Positions 18,668 through 30,599 of a stretch of 64,000 nucleotides of DNA are shown in pieces; position 1 is the first letter of the stretch, and every line of letters begins with the position of its first letter. The position numbers were made by a program, and so were the translations under genes. The stretch is from Miscanthus floridulus (taxonomy: Eukaryota > Streptophyta > Magnoliopsida > Poales > Poaceae): NCBI RefSeq assembly GCF_019320115.1, contig NC_089584.1, positions 104,771,111-104,835,110 of the forward strand, given 5' to 3'. The notes under the pieces are model-generated. The model was given only the letters and a program-made list of their open reading frames with translations, ran no database searches and was not told the origin of the DNA.

Positions 18668-21201
18668 GTGGCGGATGGAGGAATGACACTCAATTTCCAG
18701 GCATCGGGGATCCACCCCATTGACCTCAATGACCAAGAGATGCCGGTTGAAGCTGCAGAAGTCTGGGCGGCCATCAATGCAATGCCGAGTGACCGTGCAC
18801 CAGGACCCGATGGATTCACCAGTGCATTTTATAAAACGGCCTGGCCGATCATCCAGAACGAGACCATGGAAGCCATCGAAGCCTTCTTGCTTGGCAAAAC
18901 CAGGAACATGGAAAAGCTTAACAGTGCGCTCGTGGCGCTGCTGCCGAAGAAAGCCGGCGCTAGCAGCCCGGCTGAGTTCAGACCGATCACAATGATCCAC
19001 ACCTTTGCGAAGCTAGTATCCAAGATACTGGTGTTGCGCTTAGCTCCGAGGCTGAACGAGATGATTGACAAGAACCAGAACGCGTTCATTCGAACACGAT
19101 CCATCCACGACCGGAAAAGGAAGACGCCAATGCTGCTCTGGAAGCTTGACATCTCAAAGGCTTTCGATACCCTCTCGTGGCCGTTCCTGCTGGAGGTGCT
19201 TCAGGCGCATGGATTTGGGGAGCGATGGCGTCGATGGATTGAAGCTCTTCTGTCCACAGCAACATCCAGAATCATCCTGAACGGTCATCAAGGGCCACCG
19301 ATCAGGCACCTGAGGGGGGTGCGCCAAGGAGATTCTCTGTCGCCCATGCTATTCATTATAGCAATGGATGTGCTGCATAGATTATTTCTCAAAGCATCCG
19401 CTGATGGGGTACTTAGAAAGATGCAGCCGTCTGAAATCAAGTTTCAGTGCAGTCTATACGCTGACGACGTGATATTGTTCATCAGTCCCACAACACAAGA
19501 AGCGACGGCGGTTAATTAAAGAAATACTCAACGTATTTGGAACGGCTTCTGGGCTACACGCAAACCTGCCCAAGTGCTCCATCACCCCGATCTATGGATG
19601 GGAGGAAACTTTAAACGACATCGTCTCCATCCTAGGATGCCAAGTTCAGCCCTTCCCCATAAGGTACTTGGTACTGCCGCTGAGCACGAGAGCGATCCCG
19701 AAAGCAAACTATCAATCTCTGGTGGAGCAAGTGGCAAGGAAAATACCACCCTGCCACGAAGCACTGATGGCAAGAAGCGGAAGGCTCATATGGATCAAGT
19801 CGGTCCTTCGGTCAGTCCCCATCTACGCCATGATGGCGGAAAACCTGCCGGCCTAGGCGAGAAAGGAAATCGACGCCATCTGCCGCAAATTCTTCTGGGC
19901 AGGATCCGATCAGTCCGTTCAAGGAAAATGCATGGTCGCCTGGCCGTCGGTATGCAGACCAACCGAGCTGGGACAAGGTTTTTTTTATCGGCCGATATTC
20001 ACCGAAATTTCCGAAATTTCCTTTCTATCCACAGGGTCCGATAAAATTTGACATAGGCCAAATTTTTCCCTTCTTTCCTGCTCCCACACAGACAACCCAA
20101 ATTCAGCCGTGCGACGGTCCCACACTATAATGTTTTATTCTTGTTTTTATCGGTGAACAAGTGATGTTTAATAGCTTAGGAATAGTTTCAAGTCAAATTC
20201 TACGAAATTTTTTTAAAACAATTTGAAATTTTTTTGAATTTGGTCTGATATTTCCGATATATCTTGCTTATCCTGTTTATCCATGACTTCCGATAAATTT
20301 TTATTTCCGATAATGAAAACCTTGGCTGGGAGGGATAGGAATCAGCGACTTGAAGCTCGCCGGCTACGCCCTGCAGACACGGTGGCTCTGGCCTCTGGCT
20401 TCAAAGAACAGACGAGGACCGGGCCTGGAGCCAACTGCCGATCCGAACGTGCCCCCAAGTGCAAGCTTTTTACAAGGCATCAACATTCATGGTGGTGGTG
20501 AATGGACAACAAACGCTGTTATGGGAAAGACCGCTAGATCAACGGTGAAGCTGTCAGTGACATCGCCCCTGCTCTTTACCCACTGGTGCCTACAAGAACT
20601 CGACGACAGGACGTGGGCACGCAGCATAACCGGCGGAATGTCAACCCAGGCCATCATTGATTATTTACATCTTTGGAACACAGTGGCCGACTTCCAGCTC
20701 TCCGATCAACATGATAAAATGTTCTGGCGCTGGACGGCCAGTGGTGAATATACGGCCAAGTCCGCGTACAAGATGTTACATACAGGCTCCACCCCTTTCA
20801 TTGGACACAAGCTCATCTGGAAAACGTGGGCGCCATCGAGGGACCATTGCTACCTCTGCGATCAGGAAGAAGAAACCATCGACCACATCATCGCGACTTG
20901 CCCTTTCTCTAGGGAAGTTTGGTTCTTCGTCTTGCAAGCACTAGGGCGGCAGCTACCCCAAGCATCACCGACTGCACTGTGCTGGTGGCGGAGTCTGCGT
21001 TCCTTGTTCAGTGGAGAGCGAAGGTTAGGCCTTGACTCACTGTTTGCGCTGGTCTCTTGGCTGATTTGGAAGGAGCGTAATACGCGATGCTTCCACGACG
21101 CTTCGGCGAGCGTCAGTGATCTATTGCAACTAATCAAGGCCGAAGCGGACCGCTGGATTGAGGCCGGCGCCGGAGGACTACGAGATTTAGCGCGAGGCTA
21201 G
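18668..21201 (+). pseudogene. LINE reverse transcriptase, copy B, broken
   Basis: The frame opens with the pre-RT segment (VWAAINAMPSDRAPGPDGFT), then KLDISKAFDTLSW, GVRQGDSLSPMLF and YADDVILF. It ends at the same TAA as copy A (19517-19519). The second shared stop (TAG) lies near 19854. The MITE interrupts the coding region at 19974-20324. The zf-RVT part resumes in 20350-21201 with CYLCDQEEETIDHI and WLIWKERNTRCF. No working product is possible. Confidence 0.88.
19974..20324. mobile_element. hAT-like MITE, 351 bp, only in copy B
   Basis: Inverted ends CAAGGTTTT...AAAACCTTG are flanked by GCTGGGA on both sides (19967-19973, 20325-20331). Copy A has the uninterrupted site at about 11692-11700. 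The target duplication reads as 7 bp, or 8 with one mismatch, and the end sequence suits hAT. The interior is AT-rich with TTTCCGATA repeats. Confidence 0.88.
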
Positions 21202-21512
21202 CATACCATTTAGGGTGCTCTCTTGGTTATGTGGTTGTTATTCTTCAAAATGTAGCCGCTAGAGTTATTCTGTCGGCCGGGTTCGGCTTCTTTCTAATGC
21301 AATGATATGCACACTCGCGTATTCGAGAAAAAAATTATCCTTTAAAAAAAACACAGCTCTACTGATAGCAAGCGAAATGCACCGTACCTGGACCACCGCT
21401 TTGCGGCTACGAGGAGCGACACGCAAGAGCTGGCGGTGCCCAACAAAAACAGCAGAAGTTCGCTCCGTTTATATACTTGATCCGTGCGTCGTGAAATTCG
21501 TGATCATCCGCG

Positions 21513-22430
21513 ATTTTTCTAATTTTTAACACTTTTTATAAACTAATTTTAAATTTAACACTATTTTATTTTATTTTATTTTTCTAAAACTAATACTTTT
21601 GCCCGCGTCTATTTTCCTGGCACAGCAAAGACGTTTCGCCGCGCCATGCATGGTGGCACGGCGAGAGGGATGACGGGGCGACGACCACGGCGCTGACCGG
21701 TGACGTGGCAGGGTCTACCGCACCACCGATCTTAGCGTGCCAGGTAAATATCGCCCGCGAACCGCCCTCCCTCTATCTGCCTTAATGCGGTGGACGACTT
21801 CCGCGTCGCGCCCTCCCGCTACTCCCAAGTACTGTCGGCGCCCGGCCCTCCGTTGCCGCCTCCCTCCCTCCTTTCCCTTCCCTTCCCTTTCCCTTCCATT
21901 CCCTGGCCGCCTCCCTTCCTCCTCGGCTTCGTTCAAAATAATGACGCACTTTTTATTTTCGTTTGAACGGTGGATTGAAATATTACGAATGTGAGTTAAG
22001 GTTAGGAGAAAAATTATGTTTGAGAACTATGGGTTATGGTTTGGAGGAAGATATTAGTTTGATTTTATCAATGTTAAGGTTAATTATTTAGTTAGAAGTA
22101 TATTTACCATGTATATTTTTGTTGCTATAAGTGTTGGTTATATTATTTGAGTTGCAATGCAAATGATTATATTTTACATTAATTTGCGTTGTTTAATTTG
22201 ATTGATGTCACTGCCGCGCTAAGATCGGTGGCGTGGTAGACCTTGCCACGTCACCGGTCAGCGTCCTGGTCGTCGCCACATCATCCCTCTCGCCACGCCA
22301 CCATGCATGACGCGACACAGACGTTTCGCCGCGCTAGGGAAATATGCGTGGGTAAAAGTGTTAGTTTTGGAAGAAAAAAAAAACAGTGTTAGATTTAAAA
22401 TTAATTTAAAAAAGTGTTAAAAAAAAATTC
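21513..22430. mobile_element. Mutator-like foldback element upstream of acetyltransferase B
   Basis: Counterpart of 12979-13840 with the same inverted arms and centre. Flanks are TCATCCGCG (21504-21512) and TCATCCGAC (22431-22439), a 9-bp duplication with two late mismatches. Copy B has an extra CCCTTCC-type tract (about 21872-21912) in the coding-like centre. Confidence 0.72.
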
Positions 22431-22475
22431 TCATCCGACATCCGTGACCGTGCACGCTCAGGCTCCGCTTGCTTT

Positions 22476-22650
22476 CGGCAACTCGGGGTCGTGCTCTCCG
22501 GATGGGCCGCCCCACGTGGCTCCGCTTGGACCACTCCTGCTCTTGGGCTATATATTGCCGCTCCGCCTCCACCACGTCTGCGCTGCGCGAGCCACACGCA
22601 CACCGCCCGCACACCCCACCGGCCACACCGGCACAGACGGCGACTCGAAG
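22476..22650 (+). promoter_or_regulatory. Core promoter and leader of acetyltransferase B
   Basis: TATATATT at 22549-22556 and CACGTGG near 22512 occupy the same positions relative to the start codon as in copy A. The sequence is nearly identical to copy A, so both copies may be driven alike unless more distal elements differ. Confidence 0.65.
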
Positions 22651-23583
22651 ATGACGGCCGGCCAGCCGCTGCGCACCGAGCCAGCAGCCCAGCCACCGCG
22701 CGTGAACCACAGCACCCCGCCGGCGGCGCTCCAAGCAGACATCGTGCCGTCGTACCCGCCCCCCGAGTCGGACGGCGACGAGTCCTGGGTCTGGTCCCAG
22801 ATCAAGGCCGAGGCGCGGCGCGACGCGGACGCGGAGCCGGCGCTGGCGTCCTTCCTCTACGCCACGGTGCTGTCGCACCCGTCCCTGGACCGGTCCCTCG
22901 CCTTCCACCTCGCCAACAAGCTCTGGTCCTCCACGCTGCTCCCCACGCTCCTGTACGACCTCTTCGTCGCCACGCTCGCCGCGCACCCGTCCGTCCGCGC
23001 CGCCGCCGCCGCCGACCTCGTCGCGGCGCGGTCGCGGGACCCAGCCTGCGCGGGCTTCGCGCACTGCCTCCTCAACTACAAGGGCTTCCTCGCCGTGCAG
23101 GCGCACCGCATCGCGCACGTGCTCTGGGCGCAGAGCCGCCGCGCGCTGGCGCTCGCGCTCCAGTCCCGCGTCGCCGAGGTCTTCGCCGTCGACATCCACC
23201 CGGCCGCCACCGTCGGCAAGGGGATCCTGCTCGACCACGCAACGGGCGTCGTCATCGGGGAGACGGCCGTCGTGGGCAACAACGTCTCCATCCTCCACCA
23301 CGTCACGCTGGGCGGCACCGGCAAGGCGGTGGGCGACCGGCACCCCAAGCTCGGCGACGGCGTGCTCATCGGCGCCGGCGCGACCATCCTCGGCAACGTC
23401 AGGATCGGCGCCGGCGCCAAGGTCGGCGCAGGGTCCGTGGTGCTCATCGACGTGCCGCCCAGGAGCACCGCCGTGGGGAACCCCGCCAGGCTGATCGGCG
23501 GGAAGAAGGGCGAGGATGTCATGCCAGGGGAGTCCATGGACCACACCTCCTTCATACAGCAGTGGTCAGACTACATCATTTGA
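22651..23583 (+). CDS. Serine O-acetyltransferase, copy B
   Basis: Same 310-residue enzyme as at 14060-14992, with the helical N-terminal domain, the hexapeptide-repeat beta-helix, D181 and H196 as the expected catalytic pair and the Ile C-terminus for docking O-acetylserine(thiol)lyase. From the start codon the protein differs from copy A only at residue 207 (Val here, Phe in A); Val is the family norm. A few silent changes occur. No stops or frameshifts. The untranslated 3' end and the downstream LINE context are also shared. Both genes could supply O-acetylserine, so this is a candidate dosage increase. Confidence 0.96.
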   Translation: MTAGQPLRTEPAAQPPRVNHSTPPAALQADIVPSYPPPESDGDESWVWSQIKAEARRDADAEPALASFLYATVLSHPSLDRSLAFHLANKLWSSTLLPTLLYDLFVATLAAHPSVRAAAAADLVAARSRDPACAGFAHCLLNYKGFLAVQAHRIAHVLWAQSRRALALALQSRVAEVFAVDIHPAATVGKGILLDHATGVVIGETAVVGNNVSILHHVTLGGTGKAVGDRHPKLGDGVLIGAGATILGNVRIGAGAKVGAGSVVLIDVPPRSTAVGNPARLIGGKKGEDVMPGESMDHTSFIQQWSDYII

Positions 23584-23872
23584 GCGTGAGCCACCACAAC
23601 CGCAAGCTGCAAGAGTGCTCGTCTTGCTACTGCTATACGCCTATACTATTGTTGCGTTTTCTGTGTATATGTGCCTGTGTTAGCTGTAAGTTCTTGCTCC
23701 AGTGACGTGAACCGTGCTGGACATGGTCTAGGTACGTGTCTAGCTCGTCTCTGGAACCTGATGTCCAGAAAGATGTGCTGAAAGTTCGCTCTGTAATTTT
23801 CGAAGCAGATGAACAATATTACTTTTTACTCGAGCAAACAGTAGGAAAAAGGATAATTTTTGTTTCCAGATC

Positions 23873-25260
23873 TTTTTTTTTTGAGGTCAACGACGGGGAG
23901 GATTAAACCGATCCCCACCTGAATTTCATTTTCACTGATTCCGGCGTAGCCGGTGGGTGGAAGGGGCGAAGCCCTCCAAATAGCGTTTGGATTACAAATC
24001 AGGGAGAGGGGGAGCGTTTACATAGTAAGGGCAGAACTCCATCTACTAGCAGTGATCACATTCTTCTTCGGGATCCTGCAGCTCCAGGAACGCCCTCTCT
24101 CTGCAGGCGGCAGCCAGGCGTTCCAGGTTGGGCTCCAGGTGTCTGAAGACAACCTCATTCCGGTGTTTCCAAATTTCCCAGCAATAGAGAAGTATGAGGG
24201 GGTGAGCGACACTACAGTGCACTCGGGACGGGGTCTTGGTTTGCCACAGCTCAGCTGCCTTAGCTATCTCCCCAGGCGCCCAGCCTATATGTGCCCAGAA
24301 GCCGCGGACGAAGCTGAACCCAGAGATGACATGGTCTGCGGTCTCGTCTTCCAGTCCGCAGACTTCACAACGGGCGTCGTCCAGGATGTTCTTGCGTACC
24401 AGCGACGTCTTGCACTGAATTCTGTTCTGGGTCAGCAGCCAGCCGAAGATTTTCACCCTTGGGGAGGCGAAGTCCCTCCACACAAAGGTGTACGACGGGC
24501 AAGCATGGTCACCGCGCGTTGATGCACGGTATATGGCCCCAGACAGTAGGCGGTGATTGTTGTCTTCGAAGAAGCTAGTGCGTTGATCACGGGTCTCATC
24601 CAATGTAACCTCCTGGAGGAGTTCCTCGAGGTGACTGAGCTCCGCAGCGGCTTGGGCGGTGAGCCTGTGCTGAAGGAGGTTGCGCAAGCCCATGTCCACG
24701 ACGTCGCGGACAGACGTCACGCAGCCGCAGTAGTGGCTATGCAAAGCTGGCATCTTGTCTGCAAGCGGCCCATCTAGTAGCATGAGTCTTCCTAGAAGGA
24801 GGTGTCGCGGCAGTTTCCCACAGTGACCGTCGTTATGCGTTGGTAGGCGGGGAGGAGGTCACGTAAGGCGGTCCAGTGCGTGCCGGCCATGTCGCCGCCG
24901 AGGTCCGCCAAGTCCACATGAGCAGTGACCCATCGTGCCCAGGCTGAACCGGCGGGATGGTGGAGGCGGTGTATCATCTTGAGCAGCAGGCAGGCATTCT
25001 GGGCATCTAACTGTCTGACTCCCAGCCCACCATCCTCCTTGTCGCGGCATACTCTTTCCCACGCCACCAGACACTGGGCTCCGGAGGCATGTTCTGAGCC
25101 CGTCCACAGGAACGCACGACGTCGCGCATCAATGGCGGCGATCACCCCTGGCGGCGGCAGCATGGCTCCCATTGCATAGGTGGGGATACCAGACAGGACC
25201 GAGTTGACAAGGACGACTCGGGCGGCTGTGCTGAGGAGCAGTGCCTGTCAGCTTGCCATG
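23873..25260 (-). mobile_element. 5'-truncated LINE downstream of acetyltransferase B
   Basis: The minus-strand element's poly(A) is the poly(T) at 23873-23882. It is flanked by TTTGTTTCCAGATC (ending 23872) and TATTTGTCCAGATC (25261-25274), an imperfect target duplication. It carries only the end of ORF2. The remnant in copy A shows it was in place before the duplication. Confidence 0.8.
24046..25250 (-). pseudogene. LINE ORF2 C-terminal part (zf-RVT), truncated
   Basis: The upstream part (25172-24792) reads ARRRAFLWTGSE and GGLGVRQLDAQN, the linker typical after the RT domain. The downstream part (24783-24046) carries FVWRDFASPRVKIFGWLL and CEVCGLEDETADHVI, the zf-RVT zinc motif, and ends CWEIWKHRNEVVF. 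The two parts are separated by a stop. The RT active site is missing through 5' truncation. Confidence 0.82.
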
Positions 25261-25817
25261 TATTTGTCCAGATCAAATTTTGACTTGTGAGCCTGTCAAT
25301 CATTGCTTGATTGAGCGATGCTAAAAAAAATTATCACTCAGGAGGGCTTGTCAACTTGCAACTCTCTTTCATGATCGGGACAGGGAACATTTCCAGGTCC
25401 GCGTGTTCATGCCGTGCACAAGAAACTCTGAAACCTCATTGAAGCTCTGGCAAACTGAAAAGATCGGTGAATTACCTTTTGTATCTGCGTTTGATTATTG
25501 TCATGTGCAGTTTGCCACGTTGCCCTATCTGTATCGGTGAATTACACCACAAGTCCACAAGTTTCAGTAATTCAGAATGAGGGCGCGCTTAAGTGACCGG
25601 AATGAGCGAAACACCGCCATATCTCTCAGTCAGCGACTGTGAAAGATGATGTCTTCTCACTTGCCAGCACCTACAGATAAGATGGATATCGCATTGGCTC
25701 CTCTTTTTTCTGGACGAAATAACCAAATCTTTACACGGACGCCTTGATGCAGCCTTAATCTGTGCGTAAGATACAAAGTTGTATACTGCTAAGCACATGG
25801 TTTTAGATATTCTCGTG

Positions 25818-25943
25818 GGGAATCTCAACGGTGTCATTGTGTGTTCACACACACCAGCTACTCGTGCGAATAACTAAGGTGGGGAATCTCAACGGTGTCA
25901 TTGTGTGTTCACACACACCAGCTACTCGTGCGAATAAGAAAGG
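25818..25943. repeat. 64-bp tandem duplication, copy B only
   Basis: The stretch beginning GGGGAATCTCAACGG and ending near CGAATAA is present twice in a row here and once in copy A (about 15758-15822). It contains TGTGTGTTCACACACA, a near-palindrome. Confidence 0.9.
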
Positions 25944-26283
25944 TGATGTTTAAATCTAGAGAGCAAAATTTAGGGATGTCACATCGGGTGTCACATCAGA
26001 GTGTTACATGGGAGTGTTTAGATAGTAATAATAAAATAAATTATAGAAGTCCTCGGTAATTCGCGAGATGAATTTATCAAGCCTAACTAATCCATCGTTA
26101 GCACATGTTTACTGTAGCACCACATTGTCAAATCATGGACTAATTAGGCTTAAATTTTTTGTCTCGCAAATTAGTCACAATCTGTGCAATTAGTTAGTTT
26201 TTTAGTTTATATTTAATACTTCATGTATGTGTCCAAACATCCGATGTGATAGGGAGTAAACTTTAGGGGAACTAAACGAGGCC
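25942..26283. mobile_element. Tourist-like MITE, copy B
   Basis: Counterpart of 15820-16160 with right end ACTAAACGAGGCC and TAA after it. The left TAA has become GAA next to the 64-bp duplication. Confidence 0.83.
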
Positions 26284-26308
26284 TAAGTGTGTATATATAA
26301 AAGATATA

Positions 26309-26453
26309 TTCCACCCGTTCCAAATTATAAGTCGCTTTAATTTATTTGGTACATCTATTTTGCTATGCATCTAGATATAATAATATGTCTAGATACATAA
26401 CAAAATGGATGAATCAAAAAATATCAAAATGACTTATAATTTAGAAGGGGGAG
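26309..26453. mobile_element. Stowaway-like MITE, copy B
   Basis: Counterpart of 16186-16355, flanked by TA. It is shorter by about 25 bp because one of two internal ATGCATCTAGATAT repeats is missing. Confidence 0.83.
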
Positions 26454-27062
26454 TACATTCGCAATGATACAGTGTGACTTTGTCATTGCCGACTTGATGC
26501 AACATATGGCAGTCGTAGGCGGAGAAGAAGGCGAACACGGCTTTGGCATCGTCACATTGATTTTGGAACTTTACCGATTTAGGACATTTTTTACCTTGCA
26601 GCTCGCTGATTGAGGGCCTGTTTATTTCCCATCTTTTGGCAAAACTTTAGCACTTTTAGCCCATCTTTTGGTAAAATAGATCTAAACAGCAAGGGCAAAA
26701 AAGAGCAAAACCTAGTCAGCAAAACTTTTGCTATTTGGGACTCAAGAGGCTTAAAATTGGGTAAAAACGTCTGGGGGCGCGAGCTGGACGCCCACTACCC
26801 CACACCCACCCACCCCGCTGCTCGGTACCCTATCCATTCCCCCACACTCACCTCCTGGCGCTCTCGCTCTCTCTCTCTCTCCGCGCGAACCCTAGCTCCG
26901 ACCGCCGCTCTCGCTCTCTCCCGATCCACCAACCCTAGCTTCGTCCGCCGCCACCACCCAGATCCCGCTCCTCCTCCCTGGCCCCCAGATCCAGCTCCTC
27001 CTCCCCGGCGTGTAGCTGCAGCTTGTCCTTCCCGCCGCCAGATCCAGATCCACGCGTCGTAG

Positions 27063-30000
27063 ATGGACGGCTACAACGGTGATCGCACCAGGGACTTTCT
27101 ATCGTAGCCTAATCGGTATTCCCCTATCGGCAGCTACGACACCTTCTCCGAGCAGCATCAATGCTCCCCAGATGGGCAAGGCAACACTTGATCTCAAATC
27201 CCATGGCGAAGGGTGCCCCAGAATGGCGGGCTATGTGGGCCTCCTTCGCTCCAGCCCGCAAGATGGAGGCATCGGCGGTAGCATGGTCCCCCTCCCATTC
27301 ACGTCCACAGCGACAGTCGTACCCTCGGCTTACGTGCGGCTCGCAGTGGCGATGGAGGAGGCTCCACGGCCGCACGCGCCGTGTCATCATCCTACGGTGG
27401 TGGCCGTGGCCCTCCCTTACCTCCTGTGATCGTCGGCGTGCACGACTCACGTGGATCTACATCTGGCGTGCTTGCCGGATCCAGGATCCACGGTGGACGT
27501 CGACGACAGCTATTGCGGAAGACAACTTCGACATCAACCACCAGAATGATTGAAAGGTCCTAATGGCTAAAGGGGGGCGTGAATAGCCTATTAAAAATTT
27601 CTACAACAACACTTAGCAAACTGGTTAAACAAATATAAGGCGAAGCGAGTGTTGCGCTAGCCTAATAAAAAATGCAAGCCACCCACCATAATTCTAGCTT
27701 CTATAGTCTCTATCCACACAATGACTATGTTGCTACACTAAGTTAGTGTGCTCTCAAAGGCTAACTAAAGAGCCCAACTAACTAAACTAACAAGCTCTCA
27801 CAACTAGTTACACTAAAGAGCTTGACAACTAGTTTGCGGTAATGTAAAGAGATAGAGCAAGATGATTATACCGCTGAGTCAAGGAATGAACCAGTCAATC
27901 ACAAGAGTGAATACCAATGAATACCAATCACCTCAGAATCAAATGATGACACAATGGTTTTTACCGAGGTTCACTTGCTTGTCGGCAAGCTAGTCCTCGT
28001 TGTGGCGATTCACTCACTTGGAGGTTCACGCGTTAATTGGCATCATACGCTAAACCCTCAATAGGGTGCCGTACAACCAACACAAGATGAGGATCATACA
28101 AGCCACGAGCAATTTACTAGAGTACCTTTTGGCTCTCCGCTAGGGAAAGGTCAAGAACCCCTCACAATCACCACGATCGGAGCCAGAGACAATCAACAAC
28201 CTCCGCTCAATGATCCTCGCTGCTCCAAGCCATCTAGGTGGCGGCAACCACCAAGAGTAACAAGCGAATCCCGTAGCGAAACACGAACACCAAGTGCCTC
28301 TAGATGCAAACACTCAAGCAATGCACTTGGATTCACTCCTAATCTCACAAAGATGATGAATCATTGATGGAGATGAGTTCGAGGGCTTTAGCTAAGCTCA
28401 CAAGGTTGCTATGTCAATGCAAATGGCCAAGAGAGTGAGCTTGAGCCGGCCATGGGGCTTAAATAGAGAACCCCCATGAATAGAGCCGTTGACTCTCTGT
28501 TCACTGAAAGATCGGGGCAGCCGGACATGTCGGTCAGATCGACCGGACACGGGACCCCAGCGTCTGGTCACGCAATGCACGTCATGTGTCTTCTGCTTCA
28601 AATGTTGATCACCCGATCTAAACAGTCATCAGTACATTTAAGTTGTGACCGGACATGCTGCTCGAAGTGACCGGACGCACCAACACCAGCATCCGGTCGT
28701 TTCCGGTAAGGTTCCACTCGCGACCGGATGCGTCCGGTCAAGCCCGACCGAACTTGCCCAGCATCTGGTCACTCATCGTCTCCTCTGTGCGCTGCCATAT
28801 CAGCGTACGTCAGCACTGACCGGACTCAGACCTGGAGTGTCCGGTCACTTTTCGCGCCAGCATCCGGTCACAAGACCGAGACCGCACGCTCACTGCTGTC
28901 ACTAACCGGACGCAGGACCCAGCGTCCGGTCACTGCATGACCAGTGTCCGGTGCACTCTATAAAACCCTGTCTTTTCTGTATAGGGCGCCGGTTGTACCG
29001 TTGGACTGTCTGCACTCTACGGGCGGATACTCCACCGGTGAAGTTTTGAACCCTTGCTCAAATGTGCCAACCACCAAGTGTACCACCTTGTGCACATGTG
29101 TTAGCATATTTTCACAAATATTTTCAAGGGTGTTAGCACTCCACTAAATCCTAAATGCATATGCAATGAGTTAGAGCATCTAGTGGCACTTTGATAACCG
29201 CATTTCAATACGAGTTCACCCCTTTTAATAGTATGGCTATCGATCTTAATGTGATCACACTCGCTAAGTGTCTTGATCACCAAAACGAAATGGCTCCTAC
29301 TACTTATACATTTGCCTTGAGCCTTTTATTTTTCTCTTTCTTCTATTCAAGTCCAAGCACTTGATCATAACCATGGCATCACCATCATCATGTCATGATC
29401 TTCATTTGCTTCACCACTTGGAATGTGCTACCTATCTCATGATCACTTTGATAAACTAGGTTAGCACTTAGGGTTTCATCAATTCACCAAAACCAAACTA
29501 GAGCTTTCAATGATGCTGAAGACGACGAGATCCAAGAGATCCTTCCGAACGTTCAAGTCCTAGTATATTCTCAAACCCAGACAAATATGACTGATGTTGG
29601 AATTTGCCGTTTTCATAATGTATGTGCATATTCTTGTTATGCATGGATTAGGCTAGAGTGGACAGGGGAAATTGGTCAGAACCAAATACTGGGACACTGT
29701 GTGATATTTGGGTTGACCAAATTAATAAGGGTTACTGCGTGAAAGGAACCATGAACAAGTTAGGGATGAGGAAGGTCATAGGAAGGTATTTTGCAGCAAC
29801 CAATTTGGTCCATGATAGAGTGCAGATCGCTAATAGGATTAGGCAACTAAAGGGACTATGGCAATTCATACAAAGACTACGCAATGACACTGGCTTAGGC
29901 CGTAGAGATGATGGCACTATTGATACCACTGATCAATGGTGGGAAGACAACACTAAGGTACTTGCTAAACTGCTTGTTTGTTGTTTCACATCTAGTTAGT

Positions 30001-30591
30001 TGTACACTTGCTCACATTGATAAAGTTCTGTAGGGCCACCCAGACTGGAAGAAATGCAAGTGGGGGTGGCCAGATTACATGGATCAATTGGACCAAATGT
30101 TCCATGATGTAGCTATTGATGGCTCCACCTCATTTGTTGCTGGAGAAAGTTTCACTATGGATGAGGAAGAGGAGGAGGAGGCAGCTTAGGACCCTAATGT
30201 GCACACTCCAGTTAGCATCACTAGCCACAAGAGAGCAAGCAGCACAAGCATCACTGGCTCTGGTCCACGCAAGCAGCCCAAGAGCCCAGCAGTTCGGACC
30301 ATGAACGAGTACATGAGCGAGAACGCTAAGATTCAAGCTCAGAGGAATGAGTACTTCAAGCAACATTTGGCAGCGAAGCGACAGAAGGAGGCTGCCAAAT
30401 ATGACAAGATTATGCATGTGCAGCAGTTGGCTAGAGAGTGCGATGTAGAGGAGACAGACCAAAATATGTGGTATGTTGTGCACATGATCTGCAGTGAAGA
30501 AAGCAGTATGGCGTTCTTCATTGGAACATCTATAGTGGAAGGAAGGCTGGCCTTCATTGAGGAATATGCTAGGGTTAACAACCTGATCTAG
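27063..30591 (+). pseudogene. Harbinger ORF1 (Myb/SANT-like DNA-binding protein), broken
   Basis: The probable start codon at 27063 is followed by an in-frame TAG at 27105. Further stops follow. The first exon is split by the solo LTR at 27551-29509 and resumes with DAEDDEIQEILPN. The Myb/SANT-like domain follows (about 29650-29957): GTLCDIWVDQINKG, RYFAATNLVHDRVQ and KGLWQFIQRLRNDTG. An intron (29958-30033, GT...AG) joins to the second exon, which begins GHPDWKKCKWGWPDY, has an acidic run, an in-frame TAG at 30187-30189, and continues to 30591 with a basic, coiled-coil-like tail. In this family ORF1 binds DNA and assists the transposase. It is dead here. Confidence 0.8.
27551..29509 (+). mobile_element. 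Solo LTR (1959 bp) nested in Harbinger ORF1
   Basis: It starts TGAAAGGTCC and ends GAGCTTTCA, with a perfect 5-bp target duplication ATGAT at 27546-27550 and 29510-29514. TG...CA ends and a 5-bp duplication fit an LTR left after recombination. A TATA-like CTTAAATAG lies near 28457, and the GACCGGACGC/GCGTCCGG array at about 28530-28950. No coding domain. Confidence 0.88.
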
Positions 30592-30599
30592 ATCCTATT

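Larger units (their letters stand above)
18628..21352 (+). mobile_element. L1-type LINE, copy B
   Basis: Second copy of the LINE at 10418, truncated on the left by the Copia LTR and ending in poly(A) (21344-21351) followed by the same ACAGCTCTACTG site duplicate (21353-21364). It keeps about 330 bp of RT start that copy A lost, but lacks about 80 bp near 20840 that A keeps, and carries a 351-bp MITE. Confidence 0.88.

Noticed and set aside
23941..25414. LINE insertion private to copy B
   Set aside because: Copy A retains the LINE poly(T) and 3' end, so the difference is a deletion in A.
27551..29509. DNA transposon with TTGAAAG/CTTTCAA inverted ends and TGA duplication
   Set aside because: The flanks give a better 5-bp duplication (ATGAT) with TG...CA ends, and the third copy gives CCTTT, so LTR ends fit better.
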